NCBI GenBank assembly: GCA_965243255.1
Contig: CBDEUH010000004.1
Span: forward strand, 992,001 to 1,056,000
DNA: 64,000 nucleotides
Direction: 5' to 3'
Source of the DNA: Bin87 sp965243255
GTDB taxonomy: Bacteria; Chloroflexota; Dehalococcoidia; Lucifugimonadales; UBA3495
In this document: in pieces, positions 46,303-54,428 of the stretch
How positions within the stretch are numbered: the first letter of the stretch is position 1
Layout: every line of letters starts with the position of its first letter
Translations under genes and position numbers: made by a program
Notes under the pieces: model-generated
Told to the model about the DNA's origin: nothing
The model's database searches: none
The model's input: only the letters and a program-made list of their open reading frames with translations

Positions 46303-46331
46303 ATAATAGCAAAGCCTCGGACTATCCTTAA
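46303..46331 (-). promoter_or_regulatory. Candidate promoter for the inserted nuclease gene
   Basis: Minus strand: TTAAGG (46326-46331), 17 bp, TATTAT (46303-46308), 39 bp before the ATG. The same place reads TATAAT at 46302-46307 on the plus strand, so it might also supply outward transcription to the downstream operon half. Confidence 0.4.
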
Positions 46332-46346
46332 GGTCATGAAAGTTGG

Positions 46347-46378
46347 CGTGTACCAGCACTGGCTGGAACCGGCCTGAT
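46347..46378 (+). repeat. Direct repeat, right copy
   Basis: Identical 32 bp to 45292-45323. Here it follows ATGAAAGTTGG and happens to be in frame with that ATG, so it could be read as a 13-residue peptide ending HWLEPA. Confidence 0.9.
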
Positions 46379-46425
46379 TTGTGCTATCCTGCCAGCCAGC
46401 ATCGCAATTGAGAGGGACCTGAGCA

Positions 46426-47544
46426 ATGGAGCGGCCCATATTTCAGCCATTTGGCGCCCCCGTCGAGGAACTGGACACGCCGGCCCTGGTGGTTGACCTG
46501 GGCATAATGGAGCAGAACATCGCGGCGCTGCACAACTCTGTTGGCGGCTCCGGCCCAGTCCGGGTGCGGCCCCACGTCTCCTGCCACGGTTGCCCTGACA
46601 TCGCCCGGTACCAGCTGGACGCCGACGGCGCCTCCGGCGGCGTGGCGGTCAGTTCGCTGGCGGAGGCCGAGGCATTCGCCGGCGACGATGCTGGCATCGA
46701 CGACATACTCATCGCGGGGCGAGTGGTAACCGCCGCCAAGATTCACCGGCTGGTCGCCCTGGCGGGACGAATTACGCTGAGCGTGGCTGTGGACGACGCC
46801 CGCAACGTCGCCGACCTTGCGGAGGCTGCGCAGGCCGCCGGCGTCACCCTGGGCGTGCTGGTGGACATCGACGCCGGCTACGGGTTCGGCGGCGTCGCGC
46901 CCGGTGGCGATGCGGTTGACCTGGCCCGAGCGGTTGCGGACGCATCCGGCTTGTCCTTCCAGGGGCTAATGACCTACGAAGGCCCGTTGCCCATCGCCGA
47001 CCACGCCGAGCTGGACGCCGAAACCCGTCGCCGTCTGCAGCCGGTGCTGGACACCCGCGGCGACCTGGAGCAGGCCGGCCTGGATGTTGCCACGGTGAGC
47101 GCCGGCAGCACATACAACTACGACGTGGTCGCGCAGCTGTCGGGCATCACCGAGGTACAGGCCGGGGTGTATCCCCTGATGGACGCGGAAACCTTGCGGG
47201 TTCGCCCTGAATTGCAATCGGCGGCCACGGTGCTGGCCACGGTCATCAGCCATCCCGTCGCCGGCCGGGCGGTGGTGGACGCCGGCCACAAGACCACCGG
47301 GCCCGATTTCGGGGTGCCCGTTCTTGAAGGGTTCCCGGGCGCCGTCGCCGCCAGGTTCAGCGCCGAGCACGGCATCCTGGACTTGGACGGCCCGGCCACC
47401 CAGCAGCTGATGCCCAACGACAAAGTCCGCCTGGTTCCGTACCACCTGGCCCTCTGCGTCAACCAGTACGACTACATCCGCGCCGTGCAGGACGGCCGGC
47501 TGGTGGGGTACTGGCCCGTCTCCGGCCGTGGGCAACTGGGATAG
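46426..47544 (+). CDS. Alanine racemase/D-threonine aldolase-fold protein lacking the PLP lysine
   Basis: A 372-aa fold-type III protein (D-serine dehydratase/D-threonine aldolase group): LDTPALVVDLGIMEQNIAAL at the N-terminus and a C-terminal barrel ending YWPVSGRG. The canonical PLP segment RPHxKTHK reads RPHVSCHG, so the Schiff-base Lys is Ser and the following Lys is Gly. At the metal motif (usually PxHxC or PxHxD) it reads PYHLALC: His is kept, the second ligand is Ala. It should not be a normal PLP enzyme. Together with the next gene, 78 bp away, it sits inside the hydratase operon. Confidence 0.88.
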   Translation: MERPIFQPFGAPVEELDTPALVVDLGIMEQNIAALHNSVGGSGPVRVRPHVSCHGCPDIARYQLDADGASGGVAVSSLAEAEAFAGDDAGIDDILIAGRVVTAAKIHRLVALAGRITLSVAVDDARNVADLAEAAQAAGVTLGVLVDIDAGYGFGGVAPGGDAVDLARAVADASGLSFQGLMTYEGPLPIADHAELDAETRRRLQPVLDTRGDLEQAGLDVATVSAGSTYNYDVVAQLSGITEVQAGVYPLMDAETLRVRPELQSAATVLATVISHPVAGRAVVDAGHKTTGPDFGVPVLEGFPGAVAARFSAEHGILDLDGPATQQLMPNDKVRLVPYHLALCVNQYDYIRAVQDGRLVGYWPVSGRGQLG

Positions 47545-47622
47545 TTCGGCATTGCTGCAACTCCCAATCAAGTATTCGCAGTTGGATTCAGTCAGATAAA
47601 CGGTAGCCTCGGAGGTAATTCC

Positions 47623-48738
47623 ATGCCGCAAGCCTATGAACCCCAACCGGGCACTCCCATTGGGGAGCTGGATACTCCATGCCTGATCCTGGATATGGAC
47701 GCGCTGGACCACAACATGGATGTGATCGCCGACTACTACGAAGGACGCCACAGCAAGCTGCGCGGCCATAGCAAGAATCACAAGAGCCCGGCCCTGGCCC
47801 TCCGGCAGATTCAACGCGGCGGCACCATCGGCGGAGTGTGCGCCGCCAAGGTGGCCGAGGCCGAGGTGATGGTGCAGGGCGGCGTGGCCAGCGTGTTCGT
47901 AACCAGCGAGGTGGTCGCCCCGCCCAAGATTGCCCGCCTCTGCGCCCTGGCCGACCAGGCCGAGATCCTGGTGGCCTGCGAGAACGAGGCCAACGCCCGC
48001 GACCTTTCCCAGGCTGCCGTTGACCAGGGCGTGAACCTGGGCGTGGTCATCGAGCAGGAAACCGGACTGCTGCGGTGCGGCGTGCAGGAAGGAGAGGATG
48101 GAGTGGGATCCGGCGTGGCCCTGGCCCGCCTGATTGATTCACTGCCCGGTCTCTCCCTGAAGGGCGTGATGAGCCATCAGATGATGGCCGAAGTCTCTGG
48201 CGACCTGGAAGACCGGGCCTCGGAACTTCGCCGCCTTGTCCAGCCGGTTCTGGACCTGCGGGAAGCCATGCTTGCCGATGGCCTGCCGGTGGAAATCGTG
48301 TCCACGGGCGAAACCTGGAGCTACGACGTCGCCGGCGATATGCCCGAGGTTACCGAAATCCAGGGCGGCTCCTACCTGGTGATGGAAACCTCCTACGATT
48401 ACATCCAGGACTTTCACCTGGCCGGCAAGGTGCTGAGCACCATCGTCAGCGTGCCCCGGCCGGGAACGGCCATCGGCGACGCCGGCGCTCGCGCGGTGTG
48501 CGGCATCAAGGGCCTGCCCCGTGTGGAAGGCCGCCCCGGCGTAGAGGCCGTTGACATGGACGCCGACCGCACCGTGTTCCAGGTGGCGGAGGGCGCTGAG
48601 CTGGCCGTCGGCGACCAGGTTCTGCTGCTCCCCGGCCAGCAGGACGCCATGGTGAGCCGTTGGGACCGCTTCATCGGCATCCGCGACGGCAGGGTGGAAG
48701 CGGTGTGGGACATCGAGGCGCGGGGCTGCCACAACTAG
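47623..48738 (+). CDS. Alanine racemase/D-threonine aldolase-fold PLP protein
   Basis: A 371-aa paralog of the previous protein. The PLP segment is intact: LRGHSKNHKSPALALRQ, with Lys in the expected place. It has GVCAAKVAEAEVM, FVTSEVVAPPKIARL and STGETWSYDVAGDMPEVTEIQGG. At the metal motif it reads PGQQDAM: the His is Gln while the Asp is kept. So this copy keeps the cofactor Lys and loses the metal His, the reverse of its neighbour. GGAGG precedes the ATG. The alpha-subunit gene starts 10 bp downstream. Confidence 0.9.
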   Translation: MPQAYEPQPGTPIGELDTPCLILDMDALDHNMDVIADYYEGRHSKLRGHSKNHKSPALALRQIQRGGTIGGVCAAKVAEAEVMVQGGVASVFVTSEVVAPPKIARLCALADQAEILVACENEANARDLSQAAVDQGVNLGVVIEQETGLLRCGVQEGEDGVGSGVALARLIDSLPGLSLKGVMSHQMMAEVSGDLEDRASELRRLVQPVLDLREAMLADGLPVEIVSTGETWSYDVAGDMPEVTEIQGGSYLVMETSYDYIQDFHLAGKVLSTIVSVPRPGTAIGDAGARAVCGIKGLPRVEGRPGVEAVDMDADRTVFQVAEGAELAVGDQVLLLPGQQDAMVSRWDRFIGIRDGRVEAVWDIEARGCHN

Positions 48739-48748
48739 GGAGGGAAGT

Positions 48749-49363
48749 ATGACCGCAACCCACGTTGAAGACCACGTGCACGACCAGCCCATGAGCGAGG
48801 TTGCCCTGCGCTCCGTGGCCATCGAGGCCCTGCTGGCGGAGAAGGGCCTGCTCACCGCCGACCAGGTGGGGCAGCAGGTGAACCTGATGGACGGACGCAC
48901 TCCCGCCGACGGCGCAAGGGTCGTCGCCCGCGCCTGGACGGACGCCGCGTTCAAGGCACGGCTGCTGGCCGATTCACGTTCCGCTCTGGCCGAAATGGGC
49001 ATCAGCATCCCGGCGGAAACCCCGCATCTGGCCGTGGTGGAGAACACCGACGACGTGCATCACCTGGTGGTCTGCACGCTGTGCTCCTGCTATCCCCGGA
49101 TGCTGCTGGGCCGCCCGCCCGACTGGTACAAGAGCCTGGCCTACCGCGCCCGCGCTGTCAGCGACCCCCGCGGCGTCATGGCTGAGTTCGGAACGACACT
49201 CCCTGCGGATATTCGGGTCGATGTGCTCGACAGCACCGCCGATATGCGCTACCTGGTGCTGCCTCGCCGGCCCGCCGGCACCGAGGGCATGAGCGAGGAC
49301 GAACTGGCCGCCCTGGTCACCCGCGACAGCATGATTGGGGTTACGGACGCCCTCGCCCCATAA
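48749..49363 (+). CDS. Nitrile hydratase/thiocyanate hydrolase-type alpha (gamma) subunit, cobalt type
   Basis: The 204-aa metal-binding subunit. The site is VVCTLCSCYPR: the CTLCSC form, with Thr rather than Ser, is the cobalt-type motif, and two of the Cys are normally oxidised. The residue three after the last Cys is Arg; as I recall the family, nitrile hydratases have an aromatic residue there and thiocyanate hydrolase gamma has Arg. The rest follows the alpha pattern: IEALLAEKGLLT, GARVVARAWTDAAFKARLL, GRPPDWYKSLAYRARAVSDPRGVM. It ends the operon begun at 43.9 kb and overlaps a convergent gene by 23 bp. No cobalt-insertion activator gene is visible. Confidence 0.92.
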   Translation: MTATHVEDHVHDQPMSEVALRSVAIEALLAEKGLLTADQVGQQVNLMDGRTPADGARVVARAWTDAAFKARLLADSRSALAEMGISIPAETPHLAVVENTDDVHHLVVCTLCSCYPRMLLGRPPDWYKSLAYRARAVSDPRGVMAEFGTTLPADIRVDVLDSTADMRYLVLPRRPAGTEGMSEDELAALVTRDSMIGVTDALAP

Positions 49364-49991
49364 TAGCGACTTTGGCGTGCTCGATTGCCGACACAATCCT
49401 TTGAGCCTCGTTCGGTTCCTCGTATTCACCGAAGTAAAGCCGCTCGGTCTCGCCCCTCCGTGCAACCACGTCAACGCCGACGCGATATTTCTCCCTTTTG
49501 ACTGGGTTCCAGTTCATTATCTTGTCTCCCAACCATGCCAGGACGCCCAAGCTCACAATCAGGCCGCCGATCACGAGCGAAAATCTCACCGGAAAGGCTT
49601 CGAAGGTCTCTGCGAGCGCCTCGATAAAGACAGGTGTCTCTCCTTGAGGAATACCCGGTTCTGAATAGCCGTAGTGCCTCGACACAAGGATAAGAATATT
49701 CAAGATCAAAATGAGAAAAATTACCATCGCGCCCAAAAAAGCCGGCCACTTGATAATGCCTCCCATGACTTTCAAGAATTTGTTCAGACCCGTTTCGGAT
49801 GCCACCGTTGCCTCGTGCACCGCCGCAGAGCGGATTCTGAACATCTCCACAGTCCTGATGGGGAACCGCACCCGGTCCTCCGAGACGGCTCGATAGGGAA
49901 ATCGCAGGCGGTAATCGGAAACGAATACCCGGTCGGCATCGAAGAAAACCTGCTCCTCCACGGGAGCGTACGCCGGTGTTTCATCCGCCAT
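49341..49991 (-). CDS. Hypothetical membrane protein, DUF6232-like
   Basis: About 216 aa from the ATG at 49991, which has AGGAG ten bases upstream; further in-frame ATGs lie at 50018 and 50057. The N-terminal part (VFFDADRVFVSDYRLRFPYRAV, then IRTVEMFRIR) resembles DUF6232-type proteins, in which a PH-like beta domain precedes helices. Two hydrophobic helices follow (FLGAMVIFLILILNILILV and SLVIGGLIVSLGVLAWLG), and a beta-rich tail ends in a helix. Function unknown. Its 3' end overlaps the hydratase alpha gene on the other strand. Confidence 0.65.
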   Translation of the reverse strand: MADETPAYAPVEEQVFFDADRVFVSDYRLRFPYRAVSEDRVRFPIRTVEMFRIRSAAVHEATVASETGLNKFLKVMGGIIKWPAFLGAMVIFLILILNILILVSRHYGYSEPGIPQGETPVFIEALAETFEAFPVRFSLVIGGLIVSLGVLAWLGDKIMNWNPVKREKYRVGVDVVARRGETERLYFGEYEEPNEAQRIVSAIEHAKVAIMGRGRP

Positions 49992-50062
49992 TCCGCCTGC
50001 TCCTGGCCTCTCCGACATTAGGTCTGTGATAGCCGGCTGAGGCGCTTCAGATTCCAAACTGG

Positions 50063-50512
50063 CTATGAAGTCAGGCGCTGCGGTTCCTCGTCTATCTGCT
50101 GAATGCGGCGCAGGTGCCGCCCGCCCTCAAACTCGGTGGTCAGCCAGGCGTCCACGATCTCGCGGGCCGTTTCCCAGGACACCATCCGCTGCCCCATGGA
50201 CAGCACGTTGGAGTCGTTGTGTTGCCGTCCGTAGCGGGCTGATTCCACGTTCCAGCATAGCGTGCAGCGGACGCCGGGCACGCGGTTGGCGACGATTGCC
50301 TCGCCGTTGCCGGAACCACCCAGCACGATGCCCCGGTCAACCTCACCCCTTGCCACCGCCTCCGCCACTGGCCGAATCCACTGCGGGTAGTCGCTGGCCT
50401 CGTCCGAATAGGCTCCGTAGTCAACCGCCTCGTGGCCCAGGTAGGCCAGCAGCGCCAGCAACTTGCCTTTGTATTCAAACCCGGCGTGGTCGGAACCAAT
50501 CCCAATCTTCAT
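50063..50512 (-). CDS. rpiB: Ribose-5-phosphate isomerase B
   Basis: Interconverts ribulose-5- and ribose-5-phosphate in the pentose phosphate pathway; 149 aa. The ATG at 50512 opens MKIGIGSDHAGFEYK, the family N-terminus. The catalytic-site segment is GIVLGGSGNGEAIVANRVPGVRC, with Ser where many RpiB have Cys or Thr, and RQHNDSNVLSMGQRM follows. A substrate other than ribose (RpiB/LacAB family) is possible but less likely. Confidence 0.95.
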   Translation of the reverse strand: MKIGIGSDHAGFEYKGKLLALLAYLGHEAVDYGAYSDEASDYPQWIRPVAEAVARGEVDRGIVLGGSGNGEAIVANRVPGVRCTLCWNVESARYGRQHNDSNVLSMGQRMVSWETAREIVDAWLTTEFEGGRHLRRIQQIDEEPQRLTS

Positions 50513-50622
50513 AACTCTGCCGCTCCCGGTGGCGCCTCTCGCGCCGCCAGCATAGCACAAAACCGGCGGGGCTGTGCTAGGATACCGCCATCCAGCTACG
50601 GCTGTGTCACGGAGGGAAAACT

Positions 50623-51729
50623 ATGAAAGGACGGATCGTTGTTGTCAAAGAATACGGCAAGCCATTTGAGATTGAAGAGTACGACGTACCCGAGCCGCAA
50701 CCCGGCGCCGTCCTGCTCCGCATGACCCAGGCCGGCATCTGCGGCTCCGACCTGCACACCTGGCGCGGCGACCAGACCCAGGAGCACCTGCCCCTGCCCG
50801 ATACCGGCCGCGTCATGGGACACGAAGGCACCGGCGTTATCGAATACCTGGGCGACGGCGTCGCTTCCGATTACTATGGCACGGAAGTCGAAGAGGGCGA
50901 CCGCGTAATCTACGCCGCCGTGTTCCCCTGCTACCACTGTCACATGTGTCTGCGGGGCAACACCAACTGGTGCGTCAACCGCCAGTATCCTGCTGCCGGC
51001 ATCTGGCCCTACTTCACCGGCACCTACGGCGATTTCCTCTATCTGCCGCCGCGCCATCCCTTCTTCAAAGTGCCCGACGAACTGCCCGACAGCATCCTGG
51101 GGCCAGTCAACTGCGCCATGGGCACCGTAACCACCGGTCTGGAGCGCGCCGGCATGGGTCACGGCCAATCCGTCGTCATCATGGGCGCCGGCGGCCTGGG
51201 CATCCACGCCACCGCCATGGCTAAGGAGCGGGGGGCCGACCGCGTCATCGTGCTGGACCGCCTGGAGAACCGGCTGGCCCTGGCCGAGGAGTTCGGCGCC
51301 GACGACACCATCAACATCGAGGAGTTCAACACCCCCGAAACCCGCGTCCGCCGCGTCCGCGAACTGACCCGGGGCCGGGGCGCCGACGTGGTGATGGAGC
51401 TGGTGGGCCGCGCCGACCTGCTGAAAGAAGGCATCGATATGCTGTCCAACGGCGGCACCTTCGTCGAAATCGGCGACATCGTACGCGGGCAGGAAGTGTC
51501 CATCGACCCGTCCAAGCTGCTCCAGGGCAAGAACATCGTCGGCAGCCTGATGTACCGTCCGTCGTTGCTGCCCGAACTGCTGGACTTCCTGGTGCGCAAC
51601 CAGGACCGGCTGCCCTTCGATAAGCTGGTCTCCCACACCTTCCCCCTGGCCGACGTCAACGAGGCCTTCGAGGCCGCCGAGTGGAGCCAGCGCCAGACAG
51701 AGATAACCCGCGCTATGCTGGTGCCGTAA
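50623..51729 (+). CDS. Zinc-dependent alcohol dehydrogenase (threonine dehydrogenase-like)
   Basis: A 368-aa MDR enzyme. The catalytic zinc site is GICGSDLHTW and GHEGTGV; the structural zinc site is PCYHCHMCLRGNTNWC with four Cys. The cofactor loop is IMGAGGLGIHATAMAKERGADRVIVLD, with Asp at the end of the second strand, favouring NAD. It is close to threonine/sorbitol dehydrogenases. It heads a run of three same-strand genes with an LLM oxidoreductase and an aminotransferase (gaps of 43 and 29 bp), which may form one catabolic pathway. Confidence 0.93.
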   Translation: MKGRIVVVKEYGKPFEIEEYDVPEPQPGAVLLRMTQAGICGSDLHTWRGDQTQEHLPLPDTGRVMGHEGTGVIEYLGDGVASDYYGTEVEEGDRVIYAAVFPCYHCHMCLRGNTNWCVNRQYPAAGIWPYFTGTYGDFLYLPPRHPFFKVPDELPDSILGPVNCAMGTVTTGLERAGMGHGQSVVIMGAGGLGIHATAMAKERGADRVIVLDRLENRLALAEEFGADDTINIEEFNTPETRVRRVRELTRGRGADVVMELVGRADLLKEGIDMLSNGGTFVEIGDIVRGQEVSIDPSKLLQGKNIVGSLMYRPSLLPELLDFLVRNQDRLPFDKLVSHTFPLADVNEAFEAAEWSQRQTEITRAMLVP

Positions 51730-51772
51730 CGCGCGCCGGTATCGAGAAACTAATTTGAGGAGCAAGAACGCC

Positions 51773-52843
51773 ATGAAATTCGGATTGATGTACGAAATCC
51801 AGGTTCCCGAACCCCATTACCCCGGCGTCGAAGCCGAGCGTTACAAGCAGGTGATGGCCCAGGTGGAGCTGGCCGACGACGTCGGCTTTGATTACTTCTG
51901 GACGGTGGAGCACCACTTCCTGCGGGAGTTCTCCCATTGCTCCGCTCCCGAAGTTCTCTACGGCGCCATCTCCCAGCGCACCAAGCGCATCCGCATCGGC
52001 CACGCCGTCGCCCTGCTGCCCGGCGCGTATAACCATCCGGTCCGCGTTGCCGAGCGCGCCGCCGTGCTGGACATCGTCAGCGATGGGCGCATGGACCTGG
52101 GCACCGGACGCTCCACCACCCTCATCGAGATGGACGGGTTCGAGGTTGACCCCGAAACCACCAAGGCCCAGTGGCGCGAGGCCATCGAGATGATTCCCCG
52201 TATGTGGACGGAAGACCCCTTCTCCCACGCCGGCGAGTTCTACAACATCCCGCCCCGTTCCGTAATCCCAAAGCCCGTCCAGGACCCGCACCCGCCCATG
52301 TGGATGGCCTGCAGCCAGCCTACTTCATTCGGCGAGGCCGGCGAGCTGGGCGTCGGTGTGCTCTGCTTCAACCTGGGCGGCCACGATCAACTGGTCGAGC
52401 GGGTGCAGATTTACCGCGACGCCGTCAAGGACGCCCATCCCATTGGCCGCATGGTCAACGACAATATCGCCGCCCTCTGCATGGTGCACGTGGCCGACAC
52501 CGACGAAGAAGCCTACGAGTCCGCCGCCCGCGAAGGCGAGTGGTTCGTTGGCAAGGCGGAGGAACTATACGCTCCCTGGGCGGGGCGCAACGTCCCCCAG
52601 AGCTACCAGTTCGCCGTCAACGCCGTCCAGGAAGAGCGGGTGGACAAGACCGCCGACGACCACATCGCTTCCGGCGCCTTCGCCATGGGCAGCCCCGAAA
52701 CCGTCATCAAGACCATCGAAAAGTACCGTGAGGCCGGCGTTGACCAGATGCTCTGCTTCATGCAGATGGGCAACCTGCCCCACAGCAAGATAATGAACAG
52801 CATCCGCCTCTTCGGAAAGTACGTCATCCCCCACTTCCTGTAA
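51773..52843 (+). CDS. LLM class flavin-dependent oxidoreductase
   Basis: A 356-aa luciferase-like enzyme. The ATG at 51773 (MKFGLMYEIQVPEPHY) has GAGGAG upstream. Features include ADDVGFDYFWTVEHHFLREFSHCSAPEVLYG, RIRIGHAVALLPGAYNHPVRVAE and VSDGRMDLGTGRSTTLIEMDGF. The EHH motif and the length are those of the luciferase alpha-like branch. It is encoded between a zinc dehydrogenase and an aminotransferase and may share a pathway with them. Cofactor FMN or F420 cannot be decided. Confidence 0.92.
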   Translation: MKFGLMYEIQVPEPHYPGVEAERYKQVMAQVELADDVGFDYFWTVEHHFLREFSHCSAPEVLYGAISQRTKRIRIGHAVALLPGAYNHPVRVAERAAVLDIVSDGRMDLGTGRSTTLIEMDGFEVDPETTKAQWREAIEMIPRMWTEDPFSHAGEFYNIPPRSVIPKPVQDPHPPMWMACSQPTSFGEAGELGVGVLCFNLGGHDQLVERVQIYRDAVKDAHPIGRMVNDNIAALCMVHVADTDEEAYESAAREGEWFVGKAEELYAPWAGRNVPQSYQFAVNAVQEERVDKTADDHIASGAFAMGSPETVIKTIEKYREAGVDQMLCFMQMGNLPHSKIMNSIRLFGKYVIPHFL

Positions 52844-52872
52844 GCGGCTATCCAACGGGAAAGAGGTGAACC

Positions 52873-54048
52873 ATGTCCAGAGCTCCCGCGACCCGTATCC
52901 AACGAGTGCAGCCGCCAGCCACCCTGGCCGCCGGCGAAAAGGCCCGACAGCTGGCCCGGCAGGGTCACGACGTGATCGACCTGGGGCAGTCTAGTCCGCA
53001 CCATGTAACCCCGCAGCACATCATTGACGCGGGGGTTCAGGCCCTGAACGCAGGACTTACCAATATCAGTTCGTCCCGTGGCCTGCCCGAGCTGCGCCAC
53101 GCCATGTCCGCCAAGCTCGCCGCCCACAATGGCCGCGCCATTGATCCCGACGGCGATATCCTGGTTACGCCTGGCAGCAAAATGGGGCTGTATGAGGCCA
53201 TCAACGCCTACATCGAAGCGGGCGATGAAGTGCTGGTGCTGGAACCCACCTGGGTCAGCTTCAGCGAGCAGGTGCAGATGGCCGAGGGTGTGCCCGTAGC
53301 CGTGCCGCTCAGCGAGGAGGAGGAGTACCACATCAGCTACGAGCAGTTGCAGGAATACACCACCCCCCGCACCAAGATGATCGTCATCAACAACCCCAAC
53401 AATCCCACGGGCCGGGTGTACACCGAGGAAGAACTGGCCGCCGTAGCGCGTTTGGCCCAGGAGCAGGACCTGCTGGTCCTTTGCGACGAGACCTACGAGT
53501 ACTTCCTCTACGATTCCAACCGGCACGTTACCATCGCCACGTTGGAGGGTATGGCGGAACGGACCCTGACCAGCTACACCTTCACCAAGGCCTATTCGAT
53601 GTCCGGCTGGCGGTTGGGCTGCATCGTGGCTCAGTCAAACCTGTTGGAGCCGCTGCTGAAGATACAGGAACAGACGGCCAGCTTCGTTTCTCCCTTCGTC
53701 CAGATGGCCGGGGTGGCCGCCCTGCAGGGCCCCCAGGATCACCTGCCCCAGTGGCGGGATGACTGCGACGAGCTGCGCGTACGCTGCGCCGACCGGCTGT
53801 CCCAGGTCGCCGGCGTACACTGCCCGCGGCCCGAAGGGGCCACCTTCCTGTTCCCCCGCTATTCGGCAGACCTGCCATCCACTGAGATGGCTGAACTGCT
53901 GGTGGAGCGGGAAGGAGTGGTGGTAACCCCAGGCGTCGGCTTTGGCGCCAGCGGGGAGGGGCACTTCCGCATTGCCCTCATGCGGTCTCCCGCCGACCGG
54001 GTCGTCGAAGGCGTGGAATGCATCGCGCGAGTCCTGGAGACTCTCTAG
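52873..54048 (+). CDS. PLP-dependent aminotransferase class I/II
   Basis: A 391-aa aspartate-aminotransferase-fold enzyme (subgroup I gamma-like). The PLP Lys is in YTFTKAYSMSGWRLG; other conserved parts are INNPNNPTGRVYT, LCDETYEYFLYD and the C-terminal Arg region GEGHFRIALMR. The amino donor cannot be named. It ends the three-gene run begun by the zinc dehydrogenase and is followed by a hairpin terminator. Confidence 0.94.
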   Translation: MSRAPATRIQRVQPPATLAAGEKARQLARQGHDVIDLGQSSPHHVTPQHIIDAGVQALNAGLTNISSSRGLPELRHAMSAKLAAHNGRAIDPDGDILVTPGSKMGLYEAINAYIEAGDEVLVLEPTWVSFSEQVQMAEGVPVAVPLSEEEEYHISYEQLQEYTTPRTKMIVINNPNNPTGRVYTEEELAAVARLAQEQDLLVLCDETYEYFLYDSNRHVTIATLEGMAERTLTSYTFTKAYSMSGWRLGCIVAQSNLLEPLLKIQEQTASFVSPFVQMAGVAALQGPQDHLPQWRDDCDELRVRCADRLSQVAGVHCPRPEGATFLFPRYSADLPSTEMAELLVEREGVVVTPGVGFGASGEGHFRIALMRSPADRVVEGVECIARVLETL

Positions 54049-54072
54049 ACCGCTAGTCCTGCACAACTCAAC

Positions 54073-54099
54073 AGGGGCGGGTTTCAGGCCCGCCCCTTT
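54073..54099 (+). terminator. Terminator after the aminotransferase
   Basis: GGGGCGGG and CCCGCCCC form a perfect 8-bp stem with a 7-nt loop, followed by TTT, 25 bp after the stop. It is the most terminator-like member of the GGGGCG hairpin family. Confidence 0.7.
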
Positions 54100-54125
54100 G
54101 CCATGTTGGCTATTCCGTCGCGCCG

Positions 54126-54428
54126 CTAGTCCGACGACGGCAGCTGTTTTGCCTCCTGCAGCTCCATCGGCTCGCCATTCAGGCGCAGGTCGCACTTGCC
54201 GGCCTTGGTGATCAGCACCGACACGCTGCCGTCCGCCGACGTCAGACGCTTGCCCATGGTAACTTCCGGCGCGTCCTCCGCCGGAGCCGCACCGCCGAAG
54301 TCCACGTTCGGCCCCTTGATCTGCAACTGTACTTCGCCGTCGGTCAGGTCGCCGTCGCCGCTGGCCTTGCTGACGATCATCTCCGCCCCGCCGGGGGCCA
54401 CGTAACGCTGTCCGGTTTTAAGGTTCAT
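54126..54428 (-). CDS. Hypothetical small acidic protein
   Basis: 100 aa, starting MNLKTGQRYVAPGGAEMIVSKA, with GAGGT upstream of the ATG at 54428. The sequence is beta-rich with repeated short Gly/Asp turns and contains one Cys (AGKCDLRLNGEPMEL). The opening resembles small bacterial proteins of unknown function that carry a short YVAPGG-like strand. No partner is evident. Confidence 0.6.
   Translation of the reverse strand: MNLKTGQRYVAPGGAEMIVSKASGDGDLTDGEVQLQIKGPNVDFGGAAPAEDAPEVTMGKRLTSADGSVSVLITKAGKCDLRLNGEPMELQEAKQLPSSD

Larger units (their letters stand above)
45324..46378 (-). mobile_element. 1,055-bp nuclease-gene insertion flanked by 32-bp direct repeats
   Basis: The block holds one minus-strand nuclease gene and no transposase or integrase. 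It is bounded by perfect 32-bp copies of the end of the hydratase gene. Removing one copy and the insert leaves the hydratase gene intact and places the racemase-like gene 48 bp after its stop, a normal operon spacing. The insert is visibly richer in A+T than the genes around it. The left copy completes the gene; the right copy is only the tail. I infer recent insertion at the end of a gene by a nuclease-borne element of unknown mechanism. Confidence 0.7.

Noticed and set aside
45387..46348. 10-bp inverted repeat CGCCAACTTT / AAAGTTGGCG near the ends of the nuclease insert
   Set aside because: The left arm lies 63 bp inside the boundary and within the gene; a 10-bp match in 1 kb can occur by chance, so it is not evidence for terminal inverted repeats.
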